From Lenzites betulinus (Eukaryota > Basidiomycota > Agaricomycetes > Polyporales > Polyporaceae): a stretch of DNA of 64,000 nt. Location of the stretch: assembly GCA_022264855.1 (NCBI GenBank), contig JABYQU010000067.1, positions 62,001-126,000 on the forward strand, written 5' to 3'. Below the pieces are notes generated by a model, which saw only the letters and a program-made list of their open reading frames with translations, had not been told where the DNA came from and made no database searches. Shown here piece after piece: positions 12,505 through 22,500 of the stretch. A program made the translations under genes and the position numbers. Positions within the stretch are counted from its first letter, which is position 1. Every line of letters starts with the position of its first letter.

Positions 12505-12915
12505 GCGAGCACAAAGCTGTGGCTGGGGTCGCAAAGATCTAGTAGCAGCCTAACAGTGCACTGGATCATAAATTGTGTCGTAGATTCTGTCGAATGTGAT
12601 TTCTTGCCGCTAAAGACGTTGAGGAGGACTACTAGAGCTTATTTAAGTACACAGTACCAGTTGAACCAACAAGGTGGGCGCCGAAGTGAGTGAGTCTGGT
12701 ATACAAAGTATCGGCTGCATCCGAACGAGTCCGATGCGATCGGGATACTAAATGACGCTAACGCGCATCCGAGCGACCTACTTAGTACTAGTACCACCCA
12801 CTGGTCAATTCGTTTCCTTGTCTTGACTTTTGCTATGTAAAGCAGACCACAACCTGACCACGTCCGAAACTGACCACCCTGCGCCATCCCCCTGCTTGTC
12901 ATCGAAAACTTCCCC
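12505..12915. other. intergenic between lectin and BTB genes
   Basis: About 410 bp of 3' flank and promoter. I see no gene and no strong TATA box near the BTB start codon. Confidence 0.5.
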
Positions 12916-14225
12916 ATGTCGTCACCCAAAGAAACGTGGATACGGCATCCCAAGCTGTACTTCCCCACCGGCGATATCATCCTTCGCGCCCCCATCAAGT
13001 TGCTTTCCGACACAGAGAGCGACAAGACCAAATATCGTCTGTTCAGGGTTCACAAGACTATCCTCGGTTTCCACTCGGTAGCGTTTTTCAATCTGTTTGC
13101 CGATGCCACCGGCGGTACGGGTCCGACCTACGACGAGCTGCCGATGGTGGAGTTGCCTGACAAAGCGAGGGATCTTGCGGCGCTCCTCGACTGCATATAC
13201 AAGCCGTCGTGAGTCTTCAGATCTCAGACTGCAATCATGCGGTATTTCACTAATTGTCCGTGTCAGATACTCTTTGCCCGTGGGTCCAAACTTGAAATAC
13301 GTGGTCGCCCACAACCTGGCTGCTGTCACCCGCTTGGCGGACAAATACATGCTGGAGAGTCTGCGAGATGGGCTAATTCAACGCGTCGTTGCTGATTGGC
13401 CGACCAGCCTGTTCGAGTGGGACATTCGGGAGGCCGAGACAGAGGCCTTCATGAATGTCGCAAGAGACTCGATTGTTCTGCCAGATATGGAGTCGATGGA
13501 AGACGCGGATTACTCTGGACGTCTACCCGAGCCCGCGTCCGCAATCATGTTCGCTCAAGAGTACGGGTGTCCGGAAATCCTGCCAGCTGCCTTCTACACC
13601 CTTTACCGCATCCCCGTCGACGCTGATCGAGATGATGAGTCGGGCTATATCTATGAACTCGGCGCTTCTGCCAAGTGGAAGTGCCTCGACGCCCCAACCC
13701 TCCTGCAGTATATGAGGGGGTGCGAACAGCTCAGGGTTTTCCGGGCCAGGATGGGAAAAGAGCTCGATAGCGGCAGCATGTTCAATTCAAACACGCACCC
13801 TTGCAGGGGCCATACGGCCGCGCCGGAGAACACTGGTCACGACGCCAATGGCATCGCTTGTCTTCAGGTCGTCAAAAAATGGCGGGCCGCCCTTTGGGAG
13901 ATGAGTTATGGACCCTCTCCCGATCCGTTGCGCGAACTCCTGGACCTCAGCAAGCTCAACTCCATCAATCCCCCCCCGCGGCTCGCCTGGGCTGTTTCCT
14001 CCTCGCTTTGCCTTACCTGTTCCTGGGAGTTTCGAAGCTGGATCAATGAAAGACGAGATTACTTGTGGCAGTCCGTTATACCGCATGCCTTCGGGCTGGA
14101 TCCCCAAGTAAGTCGGGTACAATGTCTGCACTGCCGTGTTTCGAAGGCATCCTTTCCATGACGCTCTATTGGTATCATCGGTATGGCAGCTGAGTATTCG
14201 TCTACAGGAAGAGGAAGAATCCTAG
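12916..14225 (+). CDS. BTB/POZ domain protein
   Basis: Predicted 383 aa from exons 12916-13208, 13267-14107 and 14208-14225. The BTB/POZ fold covers roughly residues 15-130: strands ending in FPTGDIILRAP, then LFRVHKTILGFHSVAF (typical FRVHK..L...S..F), a LPMVELPDKA..LAALLDCIY segment, and the helical VVAHNLAAVTRLADKYMLE. The rest lacks a second known domain but holds two possible Cys pairs (SSLCLTCSWEF). This is the expanded Agaricomycete BTB class. Such proteins usually mediate dimerisation or act as Cullin-3 substrate adaptors; neither role is proven here. The last exon has only six codons (EEEES plus stop), reached through GT-AG intron 14108-14207. Reading through that intron instead would end at 14161 with an unrelated tail. 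The start ATG lies just before the domain. Confidence 0.8.
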
Positions 14226-14587
14226 ACGACAACACACGGCCGCACCCTCACCGGCACTCGCAACCAGGCTCCCGAAAAATATGTTGTGATAATTATCTTT
14301 CCATTAGCGCTCCTCCGACCTGAGAGTAGGAAAGGTGCGGATCGTTACCCACCCCCAGAACATGTAGTGATACTTAGAGGCGCTGGGCATATTCAGAGAG
14401 ACCCGGGGTATGGTTTACTCTTGAGATATACGCGCAGAGTCTTTCAAGATGGTCGAAGTCTATGGATCGCAGTTGCACAAATCAAACACATGCATCAATC
14501 AATTACCGGCAGACTGACGAGTCCCCCCATCTGCACGACGTCCTCAGCCTGTCGGCTCAACTCGGTAGCTCAGGGACATCCAGAGAT
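14226..14587. other. convergent intergenic region
   Basis: About 360 bp between two convergent genes. Presumed 3' ends; nothing else is visible. Confidence 0.45.
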
Positions 14588-15666
14588 CTACTCGCAGAGC
14601 ACTCCAAAGATAGGCTGGATGCTCCCCTTCGATTGGAAGGTTACGCTCATGAGCACTAGCTGTCCGAACTCGACCACCTTGCCCTCGTGTCGCAGCGGAG
14701 TGTTGCGCTTCCCGGCCTCGTCCTGGTGAACGGTCTCGTCAGTGGAAAAAGTCATCATATGGAATGCATAGGAGTCATACCATATGGTCGCGCATCTCCG
14801 TAGCGATGTGCAACGCCAAGTCCCCGCGCGCGATGATCTTCCGTTCCTTCGTGAACCGCACGTTGAACTGAGGGCGGTCGTATCGCAATTCGGGGAACTG
14901 TTGTAGACGCGTTCAGACGACGCGTCGTGCTCCGATAGAGGCTACGCACCTGCAAGCGCAGTGACAACTTCTGGTTGCCAACTGCCTCACCGTACGCCGC
15001 AGAGGTCGCGTCCTGGACGACCATCTTGTTGTCAATGATGGCAGCCAGGGGTGTAGCATGGTACTCGATTGGAGCGAGCTCGGTAGGCATGCATTGGCGG
15101 TTCTTGTATGTGTTCTGATAAAGAAGCTGACATACAAAGGGACTGCTAGGTCATCAATTTCCCCCAGAAAAACGGAATAGTACGTACTTCGTGCCGTGGG
15201 CTTGGAGGCGGATGTTCGTCTTCGGCGGGATGCATGATCTGGCCCTCCAGACATAGGATCCATCCCTCGTCGCCTTTCTCGTACGCGATCTCCGCCCCAG
15301 CATTGAATTTGGCGATGCTGCCGCATGGGATGTCCTCTCCCTGGTACCGTTTGCGTGCGCTGAGCTAAGAGTATCGGAGCCGGGGATCACGACTTACCCT
15401 GATTATGGAGTCTACATCAAATGCTGCGGCCTGTAGCGTCTCCAAGTACCATCTTCCTTCTGATCCTTTGGAGTAGGCGGGCACTATACCGAGCTTAGTT
15501 GAGTCGAAGGTAACGATGGTACCCTCCGGGAACGCTGAATCGTCGTCCTGCGCAAACATTCAAGTAAGCGCGAAGTTGACTTGTTGAAGCATTTTGATAA
15601 ACTCACAAGAATGGCGCGAGGGGGTTGGAAGTTGTAGAGCTCTGAAGGGAGCAGAGGATCGCACAT
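14588..15666 (-). CDS. unknown protein with duplicated exon unit
   Basis: Predicted 267 aa from six exons on the minus strand: 15666-15607, 15547-15398, 15340-15188, 15126-14950, 14897-14781 and 14734-14588. All junctions are phase 0. I do not recognise the family. Exons 2 and 3 (150 and 153 nt) encode similar units: EGTIVTF..(A)YSKGSEGRWYLETL and CGSIAKF..AYEKGDEGWILCLEG. They look like a tandem exon duplication of a small beta-rich module. The C-terminal part has a charged helix-like stretch (RFTKERKIIARGDLALHI) followed by KVVEFGQLVLMSVTFQSKG. There is no signal peptide or membrane segment. The last acceptor is a weak GAG site, so the final exon border is less certain. The clean splice pattern and biased composition support a real gene; function is unknown. 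Confidence 0.65.
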
Positions 15667-16915
15667 CTCGAAACGAATGGTGAGTAGGTGGGGTAATGAA
15701 CTGTGGCCCGGATTATATTCTATACATCGTACGAACAGATATCTTCAGGTGGTCTAGGGCATGGGAAGAGAGCGAGGTGCATGGACTGCATATCGAGCTG
15801 TGTCCAGTGCTGTCCGTATATCTAGGGTGAGCTGGCTACTTGCAGGATGCTGGTGGAGCAGCGCGTCTCTGGGGGAACGTTGACGCGTAGCGTGCAGCGT
15901 CTATATCATAGCCCTGTATCTAGCATGAGTAGGACTCTGCTAGTCAGCTGAACGAGCCTAGCGAGATATTAGTACGACAAACCTTCCTTTGAGAGAGCCG
16001 GCGGCACTCAGCATGCACTGTCCCTCTGTATCTGCTACACCGGGCTTGCGCCGGCCCTTGGCGTTCAAAGAAAATTATCAGCGCGGCCTGCCCCGCAGAA
16101 ATTTTCCAAAGGCAAAGAGGACTTGACCTGCGGACGGACGGTATCTATATACCTAAGGCGTGGCGACGCCGCAGCGCTTCATGCGGGCCAGAGCACGTAT
16201 AGCTGTGCACGATGGCCAATAGCGATGAGCGCATCCCGATATCTGAGCTGCACCGAACAGAAGGCGCCGTTCGGCGTCCATGCAAGCGTTCGCGTGGTCT
16301 GCTGCTAGTATACGGATATCAGCGTGATGAACCGAACGGATGGACACTCAGTCCGTACCAGGATCGCAGCATAATTGCTGCAGAATCCGGACACGTTCCC
16401 TGCGCGCGAGTTCCTGACAGCGGGTCCGCCCGTCAGCGTTTAGAGGCTGTCAAGAACGGGCCGTGGCAGTATATCTTGCGTACGGGCTAAACATAGCACT
16501 CACCTTGGCATCGAGTGACTCTGCCACAGACACGCGAGGTCTCATCGGGAACATCCCTCCGACGCGGCGGAGGCACTTTGATCATGACTCGGACAATGTA
16601 TGTCGGTAGACGCTGTAGACGTTCTGGTCATCAGCGCTTGCAGGTAAACGGGCGGGGCGCGGTACCTATAAAGCCGGAAAAGGTCGACTGCCCCTCGCAC
16701 AGCCTTCTTCCGATGTTGTTCATCACGCAGCTCGAAGGGGAGAACGCCGTCACTCTGACTTCACGCGGACATTATGGTCTGATAGAACCACAGTCGCTGA
16801 GAGAGTTGGCAATGAGAACGCGAAGTGTCCACGGCGAGTCATTCGGCACGAAAGAGGTTGGGCTAAAGTACGTCAAGGAGTGAACGTTCTGGCCTAGGAT
16901 GCTCTTCGTAGAAGG
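15667..16915. other. intergenic, no supported gene
   Basis: Open frames at 16123-16490 and 16515-16883 are short, show no domain and have no plausible partner exons. A TATA-like stretch near 15715-15724 may serve the minus-strand gene at 15666. Confidence 0.45.
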
Positions 16916-16921
16916 TATAAA
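16916..16921 (+). promoter_or_regulatory. TATA box of the LysM gene
   Basis: A perfect TATAAA lies 95 bp upstream of the ATG at 17011. A C/T-rich stretch precedes the ATG, as is common at transcription starts of highly expressed fungal genes. Confidence 0.65.
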
Positions 16922-17010
16922 CAGGGCTCAGTGTAGAGGCTTAACCTCACTGCTCTCACCCTCTCGAGCATCTCATCCCTACGCACCGTCTTTCGCCACT
17001 CACCAGCATT

Positions 17011-17694
17011 ATGTTCTCCCGCGCTGCCCTTTCTCTCGCTGTAGCTGCCATCGCAGCCTCGCGTTGTGGTAAGAGCTGCTGCTTCACCCCTTGGTGTCGA
17101 GCCGCCTTGCTCACGGTGGGCATGACTGTTGCAGCGTTCGCTCAGGAACCCAACTGCGCCCGCAACACTACGGTGCAGCTCGGCGACACTTGCAACAGCA
17201 TTGCTGCAGAGACGAACACGCCGACGTCAGCGCTCATCATGATCGTGTATTTGGCGAGAAAACTCACATATACTTTACACTATAGGTTCCAACTCCTGAC
17301 CGTCAACGCGGACAAGATCGATGCTGCGTGCGACAATCTGGACGTCGGCGAGGTCGGTCACGACCTGTCTGGCCATTTTACCCGAAGTGACAGATTGTTA
17401 ACGTGAATGCCGTTTCACAGGCCTTGTGTCTTGGGATCATCGGCCATGATTGCGACGTTACCCATGTTGTGGTGTCGGGCGATACTTGTGAGAAGATCGC
17501 TACGGAAGCAGGGACAACCTTCGATATAATCCTTGCCAACAACCCGAACGTGAACTCCGACTGCAGCAACATTGGCATTGGAGAAGTAAGTCGCTTGGCG
17601 CTCGGCCGTTTGGGTTAAACTCACTCACCGCTCTCAGGTCCTATGCTCTGCCAACCATATCATCGGGGTCAACGGAACGCAGTCTGCGGCGTAA
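17011..17694 (+). CDS. secreted protein with two LysM domains
   Basis: Predicted 145 aa from exons 17011-17068, 17135-17225, 17286-17352, 17421-17585 and 17638-17694. Residues 1 to about 22 form a signal peptide ending in AFA-QE. The first LysM is TTVQLGDTCNSIAAETNT with LLTVNADKIDAACDNLDVGE. The second is THVVVSGDTCEKIATEAGTT with IILANNPNVNSDCSNIGIGE. Both carry the paired Cys and the Asn-containing turn of fungal LysM modules, which bind chitin oligomers. No catalytic domain is present, so it fits a LysM effector or chitin-shielding cell-wall protein. The donor ending exon 2 (gtcagc) and the acceptor before ALCLG were chosen because they restore the LysM consensus; nearby alternatives exist. 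One N-x-T site lies in the tail (NGT). Confidence 0.82.
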
Positions 17695-18210
17695 GAAGAA
17701 TCTAAGCGCACACAAACTGACTGCAGAGGTTGGAAGGTGCTATTGAGGCAACGTTGTCTGCTGTTACCTTCTATGAAAGATTGAATGCAAGATTGAATGC
17801 AGTGTGGGAATATCTTGATGTGATGATTGGAAGAAATCTCCCAATATTATCGAGGCTCTACAGGTATACCATGAAGGAAGTAATTCGCGGGGTTGTTCGA
17901 TACGGTCCATGTCCGCTCGAACGGCGGTTGTTAAAGCTGGCGGTTATGCATAAGTGACGTTCGCCAACTGGCGCCCGTCGCTAGTTATATCTCGGAAAGC
18001 TCGGCCCGAGTCCGGTGGACCACCGTGACGGTGGCGGTGGCTGATACTCTTCGAACAGGACTCGGCGGAGGAGGACTGGAGCACTGGGATCCACTGTTCG
18101 CGGACACAGGCTGGGCTCAGCTTGATGATACTTTCTTAACACTTGCATCGATACGACACAGACACCGTACAAGACACCCCCTACCCGTGCCACGCGCACC
18201 CGACAACAAC
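17695..18210. other. intergenic between LysM and PEBP genes
   Basis: About 515 bp. The only open frame (17730-17957) has no domain. This is presumed 3' flank plus promoter. Confidence 0.4.
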
Positions 18211-18974
18211 ATGGCCAACGCAGACCCGCTCTCCTCCATCGTCGCTGCCCTCGCGCGCGAGCAGATCATCCCCGATGTCCTTCCCGTCGCCCCTGCACTT
18301 ACGCCCTCTGTCCTCTTCTCCGTCGTCTACCCGAACGGTGCGGAGGCAAACCTCGGCAACGAGCTCTCCGTCGCGGACACGCAGGACGAGCCCGAGATCC
18401 GGCTCGCCGCGCTCAACGCGCCATGGGACCAGCCCGCGGGCGCAGCGGAGGCGTCGTACACGCTCGCGATGCTTGATCCTGACGCACCCTCGCGCGCTCA
18501 GCCACTCTACCGTACCTTCAGGCACTGGGTCGTACGTCTATACGCGTTGCCGTTGACGATCATGAGCATACGGTGACCAGCAGTGTGCATGATCATAGAT
18601 TACGGGGATGAAAGGTCCTGCGCTCACCGCTAACTCCGCGGATGCGCTGAACGCACTCAAGACGCACCCCTCGACCACGCCCTACCGTCCGCCGGGGCCT
18701 CGCCCAAACTCGGGCATGCATCGCTACAGTAAGTATAATTGTGTTTCTACCAAATTTGAATAGCTTTGCTCATGACGTACACGCAGTCTTTCTGCTGTAT
18801 CAAGAACCTGCATCTGCAGAACCGTTCGTAGTACCCCAGGGTGAGCCGGAGTACGGGGCCACACTTGAGGAGCGCAGGAGCTGGAACCCTGTCGAATTCG
18901 CCCAGAAATATAGGCTTAAACTGGTGGGCGCAAATTACTTCCTTGTGAGGGCGGAGGAGGTGGCGGCGGAATGA
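18211..18974 (+). CDS. PEBP-family (phosphatidylethanolamine-binding) protein
   Basis: Predicted 212 aa from exons 18211-18531, 18599-18728 and 18787-18974. The ligand-pocket signatures are DPDAPSR (89-95) with HWV (105-107), and GMHRYIFLLY (146-155), which matches the GxHRY(V/I)FLL block. The Asp and His residues that line the anion-binding pocket are present. PEBPs bind phospholipid head groups. In fungi they include Tfs1-type carboxypeptidase Y inhibitors, and relatives act as kinase-pathway modulators. There is no signal peptide, so it is probably cytosolic. The protein is complete and of usual length for the family. It converges with the 2047-aa gene on the other strand. Confidence 0.9.
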
Positions 18975-19598
18975 ACACAGAATGGAAACTAAATGTACGA
19001 TAGTCGATGTCTTGTCACTGTATACCGACATATACCCACGTACCAAATCATCAACTTAGCTGGTTAGTTGTCAGCAGACTAGTCAGGCGACGAGCATTCA
19101 GGCAAAGGATCTTTCATTCGATCGACGAACTACAGACACAGCGCCCAAGTATATGGAGAGAGAAAGAGATCCAGGGTTCCAAGATATAGCAATACTTAGA
19201 GTCGCGGGCGCATACGAGACAGGAGTGTAACTATGTACAATCGCATCCCGCGGAACGCAGACAACTCCGAGATGGACAAGATACCCCCCGCCTCGGTCCG
19301 CGCCGCAGCATCGACGCGCTCGACATGGTCAGTCGACGGCGGATGCGCAGGCGCTGGGGGGAGGAGGTGGAGGGTTGAAAGCAAATGAACACGACAGCGA
19401 CACGGGATCTGATAGCACGGCGAGAAAGCATCAGAAGGCGAGACGATATAGGGCATAGACAGGTTGTTCATAGCATAGACACGGGGCCCTCTCGAGGTTG
19501 AAGCAGAGCGTCCGCGATATGGACACGCGGACGGAGTGACGAGGGAGGGATACCGGAAAGTGGTGTTTGGGTTATTGGGTAGGAGTGGGGGGAGGAGA
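18975..19598. other. convergent intergenic region
   Basis: About 620 bp between two convergent gene ends. It holds presumed 3' UTRs only. The minus-strand frame at 19196-19471 lacks any domain. Confidence 0.45.
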
Positions 19599-22500
19599 TC
19601 ATGCCGCGGGGACCGCGACGCGAGCAGGAGTGGGCCGCCCGCGGGGACGTGGGCGGTTGATTCTCAGCGTCTCAGTCGGCCTGAAGGAAACTTCAGTACA
19701 CATATCTCCCGAAGGCAGCATTGAAACTCACGTAGGGATGATCATGCTAGCGGATAGGTTTTCTTTGGCCTCCTTGCCGCTGGACTTAGCAGTGCGCTTC
19801 GACCAGCCCAGAGCGGCGCGACGGGTGCTTGACGTGACACGGGGACGCGTCGGAAGGCCCATTGCGGTCTTGCCTTGCTTGGAGGTGTCAAGCTCGATGT
19901 GGAGGGGCGAGAACGGCTTGATCTCGTCAAGCGCGGGTGCAGGGGACGTCGTGGTTACATTCGCGTTACGCCGAACCTCGCGAAGGACAGGCGGCTCGTT
20001 CAGGAACGCGAAGGACTTAGTCGGAGCGTCCGTGAACACCTGGATCGGCGACGCCCGCAGAGGCTTCTCAGGCGAGAAGGAGGCGCGCATGTTCCGCGAA
20101 GGATATGGCGACGCTCTTGACGACGTCCTCGAACGCACACGGTGGGGGCGCAGTTCAGACGGAAGTGGGCCGTAGTTCTTCTGCGAGTGTTCAAGCATGG
20201 CTTGCATGACGGCCGGCTCCTTCGGAGGCTGGAACGCTATAGGCAGGATGTATCAGCTGGTTGAGCGATGCAAAATAGCAATGGAGACTCACATTGCACA
20301 GCAAACACTGAGAACGGGGTGTCAACCCAAACGCGCTTGCTCTCCGCGACGGTCTCTTGAGCCTCGTCGCGAAGCGCATAGTAGTGGCGCAAGGTCATGA
20401 TGCCGTGCTCTTCGTCCCATTCACCATATACGGAGTCGCTGTCGCCCTCGACGATGTACACCGAGCTGTTGTTCAAGGGGTTGACGACCGAATGCTTCGC
20501 GACGCTCTGCGGAGTAGGGTGCTTCTCGGAAGGTGAGCTCGAGATCACGGAGGCTTCCTCCTGGATGGTCTCGTACACCGACGAGCGCGACATGCGAGCC
20601 TCGTCGATGCGACGGCGGTGGCCCATACCACGAGCCCTGGCGCGCGTACGTGCCCTCGCGATGACGCTGCTTGGCTGGCTGACGTTCGTGAGGATCGTGT
20701 TGAGGTGTCCGAGATCGATACTTGACTGCGAGCCGCCTGATATTGAAGAGCCGTCAGAGCAGGACAACGGAGGAGTTTCCGCGCCGGACGAGCTTGATGT
20801 GCAAGTGCTGGACCGCGAACGCGCCGCCGGGGGAGGCTTGCTAAAGATTGAACGCTCGCGAACTGCAGAATAACTTAGTATCAGGTGGACGCGGAATATG
20901 ATGATTACTCACGAGACGCCAAGAGGTCCTCGCCTTGGGCGATGAGCGCGCCATCCTCGAGACTCTGGCGTTCCAGCAGACCTTGCCGCGCCTTGATCAT
21001 GCGCTCGCCGCCAAACTGGTACGATGACGTCGACGCGATCGAGGGCTTCTCCATGAGCTTGGTCTTCTTCGGGCTCTCCCGTGCAGGGGGCTCCATGTCG
21101 AAGTTCAAGACTCGGCCAGGGAGGTTGGTGTGTTTGTTCCGTTCCATCCGCACGCAGGGGGAGGCATCGACGAGCGAGCTCACCGACCGCCGGCGGACGT
21201 GTCCACCACCGAGCATCTGTAATTATGTATTAGAATAGTGGAAACACTGAGAGAGTAAATGGACTTACAGAAATCATCGTGTCGTCCTCCTTGATGGGAC
21301 TGTGCACGCTCATCTCGCTCATGATCGACAGAGGCCTGAACTGGTGGCTCGGCGGCGGGCGCGCGTACTGCGCATACGGGTCGAACCCGAACACAGACTC
21401 TGACGAGACCGATGTGCGGTTGCGCGTCTTGTCAAACAGGGAGTCCTCGACAGAGGTGTACCGTCCGCCGTCATTGTCCATGATCGAGTCCCACGAGGAC
21501 CGGTTCGCCTCCGCGGGGTCGCTGTACGTGCTCTCGGGCGACGCAGAGATCGCGCTGAGGGGCGCACCACGCGACGTCTCAAACATCTTGTCGCCGAGGC
21601 CGGGACGCGCCATGGGCCGCTCCGAGTAGTCGCTCATGATCGAGTCGACGGAGTACTCGCGGCTGTGCTGAGCCCACGTAGCATGTCCTCCGCCTGCGCC
21701 GTGCATCGCATACGACAGCGCGACAGAGCTCGCGCTGGTGTTCGAGTCGTTCTTGCGATGCCCATGGCCAGCGAAGCTGCGGTTGTACAAGCTTACTGGC
21801 GGTGCGTTGGACGCGATGGAGAGCGCGGAGGGCCCGCGACGATGGCCACGGCGGTAAGGGTGCATCATCTGCGCGGAACCAGGGGCACGGAAGTAGAAGC
21901 TCGAGGCGTCGCTGTCGACCCGCGCACGCGGCTTGTTGCGGATGAACGAGAACGTGTCGTCAACCGACATTGACATCGACATAGACATCGACATGTCGTC
22001 CATCGACGGGGGGCGACTGGGGCCATCAGCGTACCCGAACGGATCCTGGGTGCCGGAGTTGACCACGGCGCCGTAGGACGAGATCGACGCGATGCTGTAC
22101 AGGGACTCGTGCTGGTGGTGTGCGGGACGGAAGACAGCCTCGCGAGGCGGCCAGAACGCAGGGCGGTTGGGACCAAACTCGAAGCCGCGCCTGACCTCAT
22201 CGAAGGAGTCAAAGCCGTCAAAGCTCAAGCCGGACTCCGTGCGCGAGTGGGCGGGCGGACGTGAGATGTCCTCCGGGAACGACACATGAGGGCTGGGCTT
22301 GAAGCTCGTCTGCGAATCAACGCGAGGACGGCCGGACTGCTCGGCGGGTAGGACGTCAGCAGCCTTGGCGAGGATGGACTTGAGGACCGAGTCGTCCTCC
22401 GTCGTGGAGACCTGCGACTGCGATCGAGAGTGCGAGACGGGCGGGATGATGTCCGAGAGCGTGAGCGGCCTCGGGCTCGCTTCTTCGCTGCCCATCGAGC

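Noticed and set aside
19728..19730. In-frame stop taken as the end of the 2047-aa protein
   Set aside because: It overlaps a strong gtgagt donor. Splicing to 19680 continues the frame into an AT-hook.
19567..20175. 202-aa plus-strand frame
   Set aside because: Antisense to the last exons of the 2047-aa gene, whose splice phases and AT-hook make the minus strand the coding strand.
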